A stretch of 64,000 nucleotides of DNA from Arthrobacter sp. HY1533 (GTDB lineage: Bacteria; Actinomycetota; Actinomycetes; Actinomycetales; Micrococcaceae): NCBI RefSeq assembly GCF_027568515.1, contig NZ_JANKZF010000013.1, positions 62,001 through 126,000 on the forward strand. The letters run 5' to 3'. The position numbers and the translations under genes are program-made. Positions within the stretch are counted from its first letter, which is position 1; every line of letters starts with the position of its first letter. The notes beneath the pieces were generated by a model that was not told the origin of the DNA, searched no databases, and saw nothing but the letters and a program-made list of their open reading frames with translations. Shown one piece after another: positions 1 through 9,008 of this stretch.

Positions 1-305
1 GCACAGCGGTCAAACAGTTCCAGGTGGGCCGCCGCCCCCATGGCCGCAAGACCCTCGCGCACCCAGCGGTCCAGCTCCGCCCGATCCGGTGCCATGAACG
101 CATACTGGGCGAATCCGCCGTCGAGAGCCTGGGTGATGTAAAAGTCCACAAAATAGCTGCGCAGGGCGTTGGGCGCGATGTCATCGGTGCCCACCAGGGA
201 GCGGTTCATGGCGTTGACCACGGAGACGTTGTCGCCCACCACGTCCTCATTGTTGCCGGCGGCACCGGCGGTGGTCAGGACAACGGGTATGCGGTGCGCG
301 GCCAT
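1..305 (-). CDS. DMP19/DUF4375-like protein (3' end lies outside window)
   Basis: The frame opens with ATG at 305 and runs off the left edge, so only about the first 101 residues are seen. The protein starts MAAHRIPVVLTTAG and carries RSYFVDFYITQALDGGFAQY around residues 50-70. A short 'YF-DFY..Q-L-GGF-QY' block of this kind is typical of DMP19/DUF4375 proteins, whose function is not settled. No signal peptide or membrane segment is visible. The call rests on this one motif and could be another small globular family. Confidence 0.45.
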   Translation of the reverse strand, partial: MAAHRIPVVLTTAGAAGNNEDVVGDNVSVVNAMNRSLVGTDDIAPNALRSYFVDFYITQALDGGFAQYAFMAPDRAELDRWVREGLAAMGAAAHLELFDRC

Positions 306-425
306 GGAAGTTCCTTTGCTCTTGGGGTGTTGCTGACCCCTTCAAGTTATGTCCCGGGCCCTGGCCGCAGCATCAGCGCAGGGTGAACGTCAGGCGAAGA
401 ACCGTGGAATGTTGGTGTGCGCCGC

Positions 426-1922
426 CTAACGTCCCTCGTGTGCGGCCAGAAAACGGTACACCTCGGTCTCGTCCACGCCGGGAAATGCCCCCTGCGGCAT
501 GGCGGCGAGCAGGTGCGAGTTGGCGCGCGTGGACGGCCAGGCGTTGCCGGCCCACTCGGCCGAAAGCTCCGCCGGTGGCCGCCGGCAGCAGCCCGGGTCA
601 GGGCACCGGGACTTGGAGCGTTCAGTGGTTTCCCGGCCCCGGAACCACTTGACGTGTTCATAGGGAACGCCGATGCTCAGCGAATATTCGCCCGAGGAAT
701 GCCGCTCGGTGCGGGCCGTGCACCAGTAGGTCCCCACAGCGGTGTCGGTGTACTGGTTGAAGGCGCGGAACTTGTCCGGAACGTCAAAGACGGCACGCGA
801 GGTCCAGAAACGACACACGGCCTGCCCCTCGATGGCTCCGGTGTGGTCGGCGGGGAAGTTCACGCCGTCGTTCTCGTAGGCCTTGTGGATGATGCCGGAC
901 TCGTGCACCTTCTGGAAGTGCGTGGTGATGCCCAGGTGCTCGGTGGCCAGGTTGGTGAAACGGTGCGCGGCCGTTTCATAGGAGACCGCAAACGCATCCC
1001 GGATGTCCTCAATGGCGAGCTCCTTGGCCGCCTTCGCCTCCTTGAGGAAGTCCACAGTGGCCCGCTCGGGCATCAACAGGGAAGCGGCAAAGTAGTTGGT
1101 GTAGACGCGCTGGCGCAGAAAGTCGGAGTAGTCGGTGGGCGTCTGGTGCCCCAGGACGTAGTGCCCCAGCGCCTGCAGCAGCACCGAACGGGGGTCATGG
1201 TCGGCGCGCTGGCCGTGTGTGAGATAAATTCTTCGATTCTTCAAATCCGTCACGGAGCGTGTGGAATGGGGCAAATCACCCACGTAGTGCAAGTCGAATC
1301 CAAGGTGCTCGGCCACGTCGGCGGCCACGTGGTGGGACAGCGGCCCCCGGTCGTGGCCCACCGCTTTGAGCAGCTCCTGCGCCTGCCGTTCAATCTCCGG
1401 GTAGTAGTTGTTGCGCTCGCGCATTTCCATGCGCAGCTCGTTGTTGGCCCGGCGCGCCTCCTCCGGGGTGGCCGACTGCTCATCGAGCCGGCGCTCCAGC
1501 TCATGCTGCAGGCCCACCAGGGACTCGAGCACCTCCGTGGAAAGCCGCGAGCTGACGCGGACCGTGGGCAGTCCCAGCGACTGGTAGAGCGGTCCGCGCT
1601 GTGCCCGTTCGAGCTCAATTTCCAGTGCTGCCCGCCGGCTGGGCGGTTCGGCCCCCAGCAGTTGCTCAAGCCCCACTCCGAGTGCCCCGGCGAGTCCCTG
1701 AAGCAGCCCCAGCTTGGGTTCCCTCTTGCCGTTTTCGATGAGTGAAAGCTGCGACGGCGCGGCGCCCACCTTTACGCCCAGATCATCCAGGGTCATGCCC
1801 TGCGCCTTGCGCAGGTGCCGCACCCGGCGCCCGAGTGAAATGACGTCCAGTTCGCCGTTCGCGGCCGCATTGCCGCCGCGCGGCTCCCGCATTTCACCTG
1901 TGTTCCAGCCCACATTGCTCAT
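426..1922 (-). CDS. ramB: RamB-type XRE/ScfR family regulator of acetate metabolism
   Basis: 498 residues. An N-terminal XRE helix-turn-helix (about residues 27-85, LGRRVRHLRKAQGMTLDDLG) is followed by a long middle region and an IrrE/ImmA-like (DUF955) segment with ALGHYVLGH. That segment lacks the Glu of a catalytic HExxH, so it is probably a ligand or fold domain. A C-terminal cysteine cluster (CPDPGCC) fits the DUF2083/ScfR part of the family. In Corynebacterium and Mycobacterium, RamB controls isocitrate lyase and malate synthase genes, and here the gene diverges directly from aceA with 192 bp between starts. TATCCT sits 6 nt before the ATG, which would suit a leaderless transcript. The divergent arrangement makes aceA, aceB and ramB itself the likely targets. 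Confidence 0.85.
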   Translation of the reverse strand: MSNVGWNTGEMREPRGGNAAANGELDVISLGRRVRHLRKAQGMTLDDLGVKVGAAPSQLSLIENGKREPKLGLLQGLAGALGVGLEQLLGAEPPSRRAALEIELERAQRGPLYQSLGLPTVRVSSRLSTEVLESLVGLQHELERRLDEQSATPEEARRANNELRMEMRERNNYYPEIERQAQELLKAVGHDRGPLSHHVAADVAEHLGFDLHYVGDLPHSTRSVTDLKNRRIYLTHGQRADHDPRSVLLQALGHYVLGHQTPTDYSDFLRQRVYTNYFAASLLMPERATVDFLKEAKAAKELAIEDIRDAFAVSYETAAHRFTNLATEHLGITTHFQKVHESGIIHKAYENDGVNFPADHTGAIEGQAVCRFWTSRAVFDVPDKFRAFNQYTDTAVGTYWCTARTERHSSGEYSLSIGVPYEHVKWFRGRETTERSKSRCPDPGCCRRPPAELSAEWAGNAWPSTRANSHLLAAMPQGAFPGVDETEVYRFLAAHEGR

Positions 1923-2114
1923 TTCTTGAGGATACGTGAAGAAGTGCGAATCTTTCCAGCATTTGCCCCTAGATACCCCTTGAAAACCACTGAATAGTTG
2001 AAATCACGAAGAAGAACCACGGATCCCAAGGTTCTCTCGGTTTCGGCAGGCTCAACCACCGAGGCACCGACGCCGCCGAGACCACGGGATCCACACCGCA
2101 AAGGAGCGAACACC
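1923..2114. promoter_or_regulatory. ramB-aceA divergent intergenic region
   Basis: 192 bp between two divergent starts. On the minus strand TATCCT (1928-1933) is a candidate ramB -10 element. No convincing aceA -35/-10 pair is visible; TTGAAA at 1980-1985 is the best -35-like string. The aceA-proximal half holds one copy of the dispersed GGCTCAACCACCG palindrome half. RamB sites should lie here, but I do not see a clear match to the corynebacterial RamB motif. Confidence 0.45.
2039..2063. repeat. Dispersed REP-like palindrome, half copy
   Basis: GGTTTCGGCAGGCTCAACCA and the following CCGAG match the half-unit also found at 3445-3526, 5283-5324 and 19559-19609. It lies in the aceA 5' region about 50 bp before the start codon. 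Confidence 0.55.
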
Positions 2115-3437
2115 ATGACCGCAGCATTTGACCCCGCAACGACGCCGGAGCCGAGCAACACCGAGGCTGCGGCCGCCCTTGAACTCGAGTGGGCAGCCAA
2201 CCCCCGCTGGGACGGCGTGGAGCGCACCTTCACCGCAGACGATGTGGTCCGCCTCCGTGGCCGGGTCCAGGAAGAACACACACTGGCCCGCCGCGGTTCC
2301 GAAAAGCTGTGGAAGCAGCTGCGCAGCGCAGCACCCGGCGGCTACACCAACGCACTGGGTGCGCTGACCGGCAACCAGGCAGTCCAGCAGGTCAAGGCCG
2401 GCCTGAAGGCCGTGTACCTGTCCGGTTGGCAGGTCGCCGCCGATGCCAACTCCAACGGCAACACCTACCCCGACCAGTCCTTGTACCCCGTTGACTCGGT
2501 GCCCAAGGTTGTCCGCCGCATCAACAACGCCCTGCTCCGTGCGGACCAGATTGAGTTCTCCGAAGGAAAGCAGAGCGTTGAGGACTGGCTGGTGCCCATT
2601 GTTGCCGATGCCGAGGCCGGCTTTGGTGGCCCGCTGAACGCGTACGAGCTCATGAAGTCCATGATCGACTCCGGCGCATCGGGTGTCCACTGGGAAGACC
2701 AGCTGGCCAGTGAAAAGAAGTGCGGGCACCTGGGCGGCAAGGTCCTGATCCCCACGGCCCAGCATGTCCGCACGCTGAACGCGGCAAGGCTCGCGGCCGA
2801 CGTCGCCGGCGTCCCGTCGGTCATCATTGCCCGCACCGACGCCGAGGCGGCCACCCTGATCACCTCGGACGTGGACGAGCGCGACCAGCCTTTCCTGACC
2901 GGCGAGCGCACGGCCGAGGGTTTCTACCACGTCAAGAACGGCCTGGAGCCCTCCATCGCCAGGGCCCTCGCCTACGCACCCCACTCCGACCTCATCTGGA
3001 TGGAAACCGGAACCCCGGATCTCGAGCACGCGGCGAAGTTTGCCGAAGGCGTCAAGTCCGAATTCCCCGACCAGATGCTCGCCTACAACTGCTCGCCGTC
3101 GTTCAATTGGAAAAGGCACCTGGACGACTCAACCATCGCCAAGTTCCAACGGGAGCTCGGCGCCATGGGATACACATTCCAGTTCATCACCCTGGCTGGT
3201 TTCCACTCCCTTAACTACTCGATGTTTGATCTTGCCCATGGCTACGCCCGCAACGGCATGAGTTCCTACGTCGAACTGCAGGAGCGTGAATTCGACTCCG
3301 AATCCCGCGGCTACACCGCAACCAAGCACCAGCGCGAAGTGGGCACAGGCTACTTCGACCTGGTGGCGACAGCGCTGAACCCTAACAGCGGCACCCTCGC
3401 ATTGGCCGGCTCCACAGAAGCCCAGCAGTTCCACTAA
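2115..3437 (+). CDS. aceA: Isocitrate lyase
   Basis: 440 residues. It cleaves isocitrate to glyoxylate and succinate in the cytoplasm, the first step of the glyoxylate shunt. The catalytic KKCGH motif lies at residues 201-205, with the active Cys at 203 and LGGKVL following. The substrate-binding blocks [18 protein letters not shown] and YNCSPSFNW are intact. The ATG at 2115 is chosen because AAAGGAG stands about 8 nt upstream; the open frame extends back to 1998, but that part reads through the palindrome at 2039-2063. Length is close to the usual 430-440. aceB follows 111 bp later on the same strand. Regulation by the divergent RamB is likely by analogy with other actinobacteria. Confidence 0.97.
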   Translation: MTAAFDPATTPEPSNTEAAAALELEWAANPRWDGVERTFTADDVVRLRGRVQEEHTLARRGSEKLWKQLRSAAPGGYTNALGALTGNQAVQQVKAGLKAVYLSGWQVAADANSNGNTYPDQSLYPVDSVPKVVRRINNALLRADQIEFSEGKQSVEDWLVPIVADAEAGFGGPLNAYELMKSMIDSGASGVHWEDQLASEKKCGHLGGKVLIPTAQHVRTLNAARLAADVAGVPSVIIARTDAEAATLITSDVDERDQPFLTGERTAEGFYHVKNGLEPSIARALAYAPHSDLIWMETGTPDLEHAAKFAEGVKSEFPDQMLAYNCSPSFNWKRHLDDSTIAKFQRELGAMGYTFQFITLAGFHSLNYSMFDLAHGYARNGMSSYVELQEREFDSESRGYTATKHQREVGTGYFDLVATALNPNSGTLALAGSTEAQQFH

Positions 3438-3444
3438 CACTTCC

Positions 3445-3526
3445 CGGTGGTCGAGCCTGTCGAGACCGAGGGCCTGTCGAGACCAGGAGCCTCTCGAGGT
3501 CTAGATCTCGACAGGCCCGACCACCG
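3445..3526. repeat. Dispersed REP-like palindrome, complete inverted pair
   Basis: Arms of 21 bp at 3445-3465 and 3506-3526 pair with one mismatch (core GGTCGAGCCTGTCGA). The 40-bp loop holds further GCCTGTCGAGACC and CTCGAGGTC copies. It fills the aceA-aceB gap and may act as an intercistronic hairpin that affects mRNA stability or attenuation. It has no T-tract. Confidence 0.7.
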
Positions 3527-3548
3527 CCCCAAGACTTGGAGAACTCCC

Positions 3549-5204
3549 ATGAACTCAACGAACAGCCTGAACGGGATCACGTTCAACGGCATCACCCTGA
3601 CAGCACCGCCCATCCACCGCCAGGAAGAGATCCTCACCCCCGAGGCCCTGGACTTCATCGCAGCACTGAACCGCACCACCACGGCGCGGCGTGCCGAATT
3701 GCTGGCAGCCCGCCGGACCCGCCGCTCCCAGATCCTCAGCGGCACCGACCCCCGCTACCTGCGAGAAACCTCCGCCATCCGGGAAGATCCCCGCTGGCGC
3801 GTTGCACCCCCGGCCCCCGGCCTGGAAGACCGTCGCGTGGAAATCACCGGCCCGGTTGACAGGAAGATGACCATCAACGCCCTCAACTCCGGCGCCAAGG
3901 TTTGGCTGGCCGACATGGAGGACTCCTCCACACCCACCTGGGGCAACGTGATCCGCGGCCAACTCAACCTCATTGATGCACTGGAGCGGCGCATCGACTT
4001 CACCAGCCCTGAGGGCAAGGAGTACAAGCTGGCTCCGGCCGAGGAACTGCCCACCATTGTGGTCCGCCCCCGCGGCTGGCACCTGCCGGAAAAGCACCTG
4101 CTCATCAACGGCAAGCCCATGGCCGGCGGCGTTGTGGACTTTGGCCTCTTCTTCTTCCACAACGCCCGGAGGCTCATCGCCCAGGGCAAGGGCCCGTACT
4201 TCTACCTGCCGAAGATTGAAAACCACCTCGAGGCACGCCTCTGGAACGACATCTTCATCCAAGCCCAGGACCTGCTCTGCATCCCACAGGGCACCATCCG
4301 CGCAACCGTCCTGATCGAGACCATCACGGCCGCCTTCGAGATGGAGGAAATCCTGTACGAACTGCGGGACCACGCATCAGGGTTGAACGCCGGCCGCTGG
4401 GACTACCTGTTTTCAGTCATCAAGAACTTCCGCACCCGCGGCCCGCGCTTCGTGCTCCCGGACCGCAACCAGATCACCATGACGGCCCCGTTCATGCGGG
4501 CCTACACCGAGCAGCTGGTCCGCGCCTGCCACACCCGCGGGGCGATGGCCATCGGCGGCATGGCGGCGTTCGTCCCCAACCGCCGCGACCCGGAGGCCAA
4601 CGCGAACGCCATGGCCAAGGTCAGGGCGGACAAGACCCGCGAGGCCAATGACGGCTTTGATGGTTCCTGGGTGGCCCACCCCGACCTGGTCCCCGTTGCC
4701 ATGGAGGTCTTCGACGAGGCCCTGGGCTGGAACCCGAACCAACTCAGCCGCACGCGTGAGGACGTGGAGCTCGACGACAGGGCCCTGCTGAACGTTGAGG
4801 CCACCCAGGGCAACATCACCGAGCAGGGCATCCGCGACAACCTCTGGGTGGGCATCCAGTACATCGAGTCCTGGCTGCGCGGCCACGGTGCCGTGGCCCT
4901 AAACAACCTGATGGAGGACGCCGCCACAGCGGAAATCTCCCGCTCGCAAATCTGGCAGTGGATCCACAGCCAGGCCATCACCGACACGGGCGAGCTCATC
5001 ACCTACGACTGGGTCAAGGAGCTGCTGGAGGAGGAATTCGCCCGGCTCCCCCGCTTTGACGAGGACCGCTTCGAGGACGCCCTGGAAATCTTTGAAGCCG
5101 TGGCCCTGGGCGAGGAGTTCCCGGCCTTCCTGACCACCTCCGCCTACGAGCACTACCTGCACGCCCACGCCGAGCAGCGCGAACGGCAGCTCGCGGCAGC
5201 ATAG
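3549..5204 (+). CDS. aceB: Malate synthase A
   Basis: 551 residues. It condenses glyoxylate with acetyl-CoA to malate, completing the shunt begun by AceA. The family signature appears as [16 protein letters not shown]. Other blocks visible are [29 protein letters not shown] and [15 protein letters not shown], and the C-terminal region contains [10 protein letters not shown]. Length and motifs indicate the A-type (short) enzyme rather than the about 720-residue GlcB type. ATG 3549 is preferred because GGAG lies about 8 nt upstream and the protein homology begins there; the frame stays open back to 3447 only through the palindrome. Probably co-regulated with aceA. Confidence 0.96.
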   Translation: MNSTNSLNGITFNGITLTAPPIHRQEEILTPEALDFIAALNRTTTARRAELLAARRTRRSQILSGTDPRYLRETSAIREDPRWRVAPPAPGLEDRRVEITGPVDRKMTINALNSGAKVWLADMEDSSTPTWGNVIRGQLNLIDALERRIDFTSPEGKEYKLAPAEELPTIVVRPRGWHLPEKHLLINGKPMAGGVVDFGLFFFHNARRLIAQGKGPYFYLPKIENHLEARLWNDIFIQAQDLLCIPQGTIRATVLIETITAAFEMEEILYELRDHASGLNAGRWDYLFSVIKNFRTRGPRFVLPDRNQITMTAPFMRAYTEQLVRACHTRGAMAIGGMAAFVPNRRDPEANANAMAKVRADKTREANDGFDGSWVAHPDLVPVAMEVFDEALGWNPNQLSRTREDVELDDRALLNVEATQGNITEQGIRDNLWVGIQYIESWLRGHGAVALNNLMEDAATAEISRSQIWQWIHSQAITDTGELITYDWVKELLEEEFARLPRFDEDRFEDALEIFEAVALGEEFPAFLTTSAYEHYLHAHAEQRERQLAAA

Positions 5205-5282
5205 ATTTGGTTGCCCCAGCTGGACGCGACGCCACTGCAGGCCCGAGATCCGGGTCCCGGCGGGGCAGCCATAATTTCCGAG

Positions 5283-5324
5283 TTCGAAAGGCTCGATCAC
5301 CGATCCGGTGGTCGGGCCTTCGAG
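5283..5324. repeat. Dispersed REP-like palindrome, diverged copy
   Basis: TTCGAAAGGCTCGATCACCG (5283-5302) and CGGTGGTCGGGCCTTCGAG (5306-5324) form an imperfect hairpin with a 3-nt loop. It lies just after aceB and may serve as its 3' structure. It is a diverged relative of the copy at 3445-3526. Confidence 0.55.
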
Positions 5325-5402
5325 CTGTGGGGGCGGCCGGGGAGCGAGCCTGTGTGAGCAACGTCTTGGAATAATCCGCCAAGCCCGTCCGTTGCCGCCA
5401 GT

Positions 5403-6107
5403 ATGAAGATTGAGATCTGGTCCGACGTGGCCTGCCCCTGGTGCTACATTGGCAAGCGCCGCTTTGAAACCGCCCTGAACGGCTTTGCACACAAGGATTC
5501 CGTGGAGGTGCAGTGGCGCAGCTACCAGCTGGACCCCACCATCCCCGAGCACTACGACGGCACCGAGCTGAGCTACCTCAGCGACCGCAAGGGCATGGAC
5601 CCGGCTCAGGTAAAGGGCATGTTTGCCCACGTCACCGAGCAGGCTGCCGGTGAAGGCCTGAACTACAAGTTCGACGACGTGGTGGTGGCCAACAGCTTCA
5701 ACGCCCACCAGCTGCTGCACCTGGCCGCCGCAAACGGCCTGGGCGACGCCGTCAAGGAAGCCCTGCTCTCGGCCCACTTTGAGCACGGCGTGGACATTGG
5801 TGCCCGCGAGGCCCTGGTCAAGGTGGGCACCGACGCCGGCCTGTCCGCCGCCGACATCAACGAGGCGCTGGACACCGACAAGTACGCCGACGACGTCCGC
5901 CACGACTTCGCCGAGGCCCGCGCCCTGGGCGTGACGGGTGTTCCGTTCTTCGTGATCGATCGCAAGTACGGCCTGTCCGGCGCGCAGCCGGCCGAGCTGT
6001 TCGCGCAGGCGCTCGAGCAGGCGTGGCAGGAAGCCAACCCGCTGACCATGGTGTCCGCCGGCGGCTCCGACGCCGAGGCGTGCGGCCCGGACGGCTGCGC
6101 CATCTAG
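5403..6107 (+). CDS. DsbA family oxidoreductase (FrnE-like)
   Basis: 234 residues with a thioredoxin-fold opening MKIEIWSDVACPWCYIGKRR. The CPWC active-site pair is Cys11 and Cys14. The cis-Pro loop appears as GVTGVPFFVI near residue 180. No signal peptide is seen, so it is cytoplasmic, as expected for the FrnE/2-hydroxychromene-2-carboxylate isomerase branch of the DsbA superfamily. Members of this branch act as disulfide isomerases or dithiol oxidoreductases; the substrate is unknown. The C-terminus has a CGPDGC pair as a possible extra redox or metal site. No strong ribosome-binding site precedes the ATG. A strong terminator follows. Confidence 0.85.
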   Translation: MKIEIWSDVACPWCYIGKRRFETALNGFAHKDSVEVQWRSYQLDPTIPEHYDGTELSYLSDRKGMDPAQVKGMFAHVTEQAAGEGLNYKFDDVVVANSFNAHQLLHLAAANGLGDAVKEALLSAHFEHGVDIGAREALVKVGTDAGLSAADINEALDTDKYADDVRHDFAEARALGVTGVPFFVIDRKYGLSGAQPAELFAQALEQAWQEANPLTMVSAGGSDAEACGPDGCAI

Positions 6108-6134
6108 GCGTTGCCTTCCTTGATCAAAGTGCCG

Positions 6135-6168
6135 AAAGGGCCGGCCGGATTCTTCCGGCCGGCCCTTT
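6135..6168 (+). terminator. Rho-independent terminator after the DsbA-like gene
   Basis: Perfect 14-bp stem AAAGGGCCGGCCGG / CCGGCCGGCCCTTT with a 6-nt loop and a short T run (CCCTTTCTGT). It begins 28 bp after the stop codon. Confidence 0.85.
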
Positions 6169-6274
6169 CTGTGTCCCCTGCAAGCACCGGCCCGGGCTGC
6201 CGCTGGCCGGGCACGGCATGACGTAGCATGGGGAATTCCACCGCCCCGGCGGCCTTTTTCGATCGGAGCATCCC

Positions 6275-7365
6275 ATGCAAACACCGCAAAGCCCTGCCTG
6301 GTTCAGGCGACTTCCTCTCCCCGCAGTGGTCGCGGCTGCCGTGGCCCTTGCGCTTGTGGCAGGACTTGCGGGTGGCTGGATCGGCACGCTTCTCACCCGC
6401 CCGGCAGCCGCACCGGCATCCGTGGCCGGCACCTGCGACGCGACCCAGGTTGCCCTAGGCGTGCTGCCCGGCGTCGTCACCGTCTCCGTCAGCAACGGCA
6501 ACGCCAGCGGCGTGGGCAGTGGTGTCATTGTCCGCAAGGAGGGCTACATCATGACGAACAACCATGTCATCTCCGCGGCGGCCACCGGCGGCACCATTGA
6601 GGTGCTGTTCAGCGACGGCAACAGCGCGGAGGCGGAGCTGGTGGGCCGTGACCCCAAGTCGGACCTTGCTGTCCTGAAGGTCAAGTCCAGCAAGGGCCTG
6701 CCCACTGTTGAACTGGGCAAGTCGGCCAACGTTTTGGTGGGTCAGCCGGTGGTTGCGCTGGGCGCTCCCCGGGGCTCTCCAGCACGGTGACCTCAGGCAT
6801 TGTCAGCGCACTGGGCCGCAACGTGCCCGTCCCGAGCGACGACGACTCCACCGCCATATTGGTGGGCGCCATCCAAACCGACGCCTCCATCAATCCCGGA
6901 AACTCCGGCGGCGCATTGGTTGACTGCGCAGGGAAGCTGATAGGCATCAACAGTGCCATCGCCACCATCCCCAACGAGCTCGAGGTGGCCAGCGGCAGCG
7001 TGGGCATTGGGTTCTCCATCCCCATTGACCTCGCGGCCCGCATCACCGAGCAACTCATCGACACGGGCAAGGTGGCCTACCCCTACTTTGGTGTGAGCGC
7101 CGTGCCGCTGCCGCCCGAGGCCGCAGAGCACTTTGGCGTGGAGGACGGCCTGTACCTGCAGTCCGTGGAGCCAGGTGGCCCCGCAGACAAGGCCGGGCTG
7201 AAGCGCAGCGACATCGTCACCCTCCTGGACGGGCGGCCGGCCACCAGCATCGCGGTCCTGACGGAAGTCACGCTGGCCAGGAAGGCCGGGGACACCCTCA
7301 AGGTGAGCTATGTGCGCGGCGGCAAGACAGCCACCACCAACCTCACCCTGGGGACCATTCCGTAG
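6275..7365 (+). pseudogene. HtrA/DegP-type trypsin-like serine protease with PDZ domain, split by a frameshift
   Basis: The 5' part (6275-6790) encodes a signal anchor (VVAAAVALALVAGLAGGW, about residues 12-30) and the start of an S1C protease with NNHVI (catalytic His) and DLAVLKV (catalytic Asp). It then goes out of frame at GAPRGSPAR and stops. The remainder continues in the next frame from about 6772 to 7365, with [21 protein letters not shown] (catalytic Ser) and a PDZ domain ending in [17 protein letters not shown]. One added base near 6770 would restore [19 protein letters not shown], the usual family sequence. All three catalytic residues survive across the two frames, so this is either a recent one-base deletion or a sequencing error. 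GGAG lies about 7 nt before the ATG. An intact product would be membrane-anchored and act in envelope protein quality control. Confidence 0.85.
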
Positions 7366-8266
7366 CTTCCGCCAAGGGGTAGGCGACAATCGCGATCTTG
7401 CGGCCGTCTGGCGACCAGCTGGGCACGTTCATGGTTCCCTGCCCGCCAAAAACGTGGGCCAGCTCCCGCACGGTGCCGTTTTTCTCCAGAAGCCGCACGA
7501 CGACGGGCACGTCCGCCGGGTGCCCCAGCGTTCCCGGCGGGAAGCTGACAAAGGCAATCCTTGAGCCGTCCGGTGAAGGGTGCGGGAACCAGTTGACCTG
7601 TTCGTCAAAGGTCAGCTGCTCCGGGGTGCCGCCTACTGCCGGCATGCGGAACAACTGCGCATGGCCCGGCACGCTTGAGCCGCGTTCGGAATTGAAATGG
7701 ATCCATGCCCCGTCGGGCGAGAACTCGGCGCCGTCGTCGGGGAAGTCGTCATCCGTGAGTTGGATGTCCGGGCCGCCTGCGGCAGGGACCGTGAACACGT
7801 TTGTGCGAACTTTCCCGCCGTCCACGGTGAGGCCAATGTAGGCCAGGGTTCCGCCGTCCGGGGACACCCCGTGCAGGTAGTGGCGGAAGCCCGCACCGTT
7901 GTCATTCGTGACGCGGCGCGGCGCATCCCGGCCACCGCCGTCGACGGTTGCGGTGTCGAGGCCGACCGCATAAATGTGGCCATCCTCGCTGGAGACGTAG
8001 GCCGTGGCGCCGTCGGGGCTGATGACGTGGTCGTTGTTGATCTCGGCAATGCCGCCCAGCCCAATTTCCTCAAGCCCGCCGGTCCCCTCGGCCGCCAGGC
8101 GGAACAGGCGACCGTCCCCGTTGATGAGCAGGCTCTTCCCGTCGGGACTCCAGTTCGGCGCCTCAAACAACAGCTCGTCGGAGGAGAAACGGAGCGTCGC
8201 CGCGCCCGTCTCGACCTCGATGATCTGCAGCTCAGCTCGTTGGCCGGGCCGCAGCCGGCGGCTCAA
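7343..8266 (-). CDS. TolB-like beta-propeller (PD40 repeats) protein
   Basis: 307 residues with repeated blades of the form SPDG ([54 protein letters not shown]), typical of PD40/TolB-like propellers. There is no signal peptide, so it is probably cytoplasmic. The TTG start (8264-8266) overlaps the TGA stop of the upstream ThuA-like gene (TTGA), which indicates translational coupling and placement as third gene of this operon. Function is unknown. Propellers of this type also occur in oligogalacturonate lyase-like proteins, so a carbohydrate role is possible. The 3' end overlaps the convergent protease gene by 23 bp. Confidence 0.75.
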   Translation of the reverse strand: MSRRLRPGQRAELQIIEVETGAATLRFSSDELLFEAPNWSPDGKSLLINGDGRLFRLAAEGTGGLEEIGLGGIAEINNDHVISPDGATAYVSSEDGHIYAVGLDTATVDGGGRDAPRRVTNDNGAGFRHYLHGVSPDGGTLAYIGLTVDGGKVRTNVFTVPAAGGPDIQLTDDDFPDDGAEFSPDGAWIHFNSERGSSVPGHAQLFRMPAVGGTPEQLTFDEQVNWFPHPSPDGSRIAFVSFPPGTLGHPADVPVVVRLLEKNGTVRELAHVFGGQGTMNVPSWSPDGRKIAIVAYPLAEATEWSPG

Positions 8267-9006
8267 GGCAGGAACGATTCGCGGGCCGGATTGGTCACTT
8301 CGGGCTGCTGGCGGTGCTGCCCGGGCTGTGCCACCCAGCCGACGCCGTTGGCGATGACCCGCTGCACCTGGGGGTGGTGGTAGACGGGGTACTCCTGGTC
8401 GCCGGGGCTGAAGTAGAAGATCCTGCCCTTGCCGCGTGAGAAGGTGACGCCGGAGCGGAACACCTCTCCCCCGGTGAAGGAGCTGATGAAGATCAGGTCG
8501 TCGGGCTCGGGGATGTCGAAGAGTTCCCCGTACATTTCCTGTTCCGGGATGACGATGGGGCTTTCAATGCCCGCTGCGATCGGGTGGGAGGGCTTGACGG
8601 TCCACACCAATTCCCGTTCACCTTCATTGCGCCACTTCAACGAGCAGGTGGTGCCGAGCAGGCGGGTGAAGATCTTGGCGAAATGCGCCGAGTGCAGCGC
8701 AACCAACCCCATGCCACCGAGCACGTGGCGCTGCATGCGCTCAACCACTTCCTCGGAGACGGCGTCGTGGGCAATGTGGCCCCACCACAGCACCACGTCG
8801 GTCGTGGCCAGGGTTTCCTCGCTCAGGCCGTGCTCGGGGTCGGCCAGGGTGGCGGTGGTGATGTTGGCATTGGGGTAGAACTCCCGCAGCGACTCCGCAA
8901 TGGCGCCGTGCATGCCTGTGGGGTACATGCTGCCGATGGTGGCGGGTTCGTTGTTGAGTTCGTGGACGCCTTCGTTCCACACCAGGATGTTGAGTTTTTC
9001 AGCCAT
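8263..9006 (-). CDS. ThuA-like (trehalose utilization) domain protein, copy 1
   Basis: 247 residues with the ThuA fold, a glutamine-amidotransferase-like flavodoxin relative: NILVWNEGVHE at the N-terminus, then [58 protein letters not shown] and FYFSPGDQEYPVYHHPQV. In rhizobia ThuA is encoded with ThuB (a Gfo/Idh/MocA dehydrogenase) for trehalose and related disaccharide use through 3-keto sugars. The same pairing occurs here: the Gfo/Idh gene ends 2 bp upstream. A paralogue with the same blocks lies at 47321-48109. The exact reaction of ThuA is not established. Confidence 0.85.
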   Translation of the reverse strand: MAEKLNILVWNEGVHELNNEPATIGSMYPTGMHGAIAESLREFYPNANITTATLADPEHGLSEETLATTDVVLWWGHIAHDAVSEEVVERMQRHVLGGMGLVALHSAHFAKIFTRLLGTTCSLKWRNEGERELVWTVKPSHPIAAGIESPIVIPEQEMYGELFDIPEPDDLIFISSFTGGEVFRSGVTFSRGKGRIFYFSPGDQEYPVYHHPQVQRVIANGVGWVAQPGQHRQQPEVTNPARESFLP

Positions 9007-9008
9007 GG

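Noticed and set aside
417-1745. A 442-residue plus-strand frame opposite ramB
   Set aside because: Antisense shadow of ramB without recognisable domain or ribosome-binding site.
3447-3548. N-terminal extension of malate synthase
   Set aside because: The extension is a translation of the intergenic palindrome ([13 protein letters not shown]) and has no initiation site; ATG 3549 has GGAG.
6755-6790. Programmed -1 ribosomal frameshift in the HtrA-type gene
   Set aside because: CTCCCCGGGG is not a standard X-XXY-YYZ slippery site, no pseudoknot is evident, and the family does not use frameshifting.
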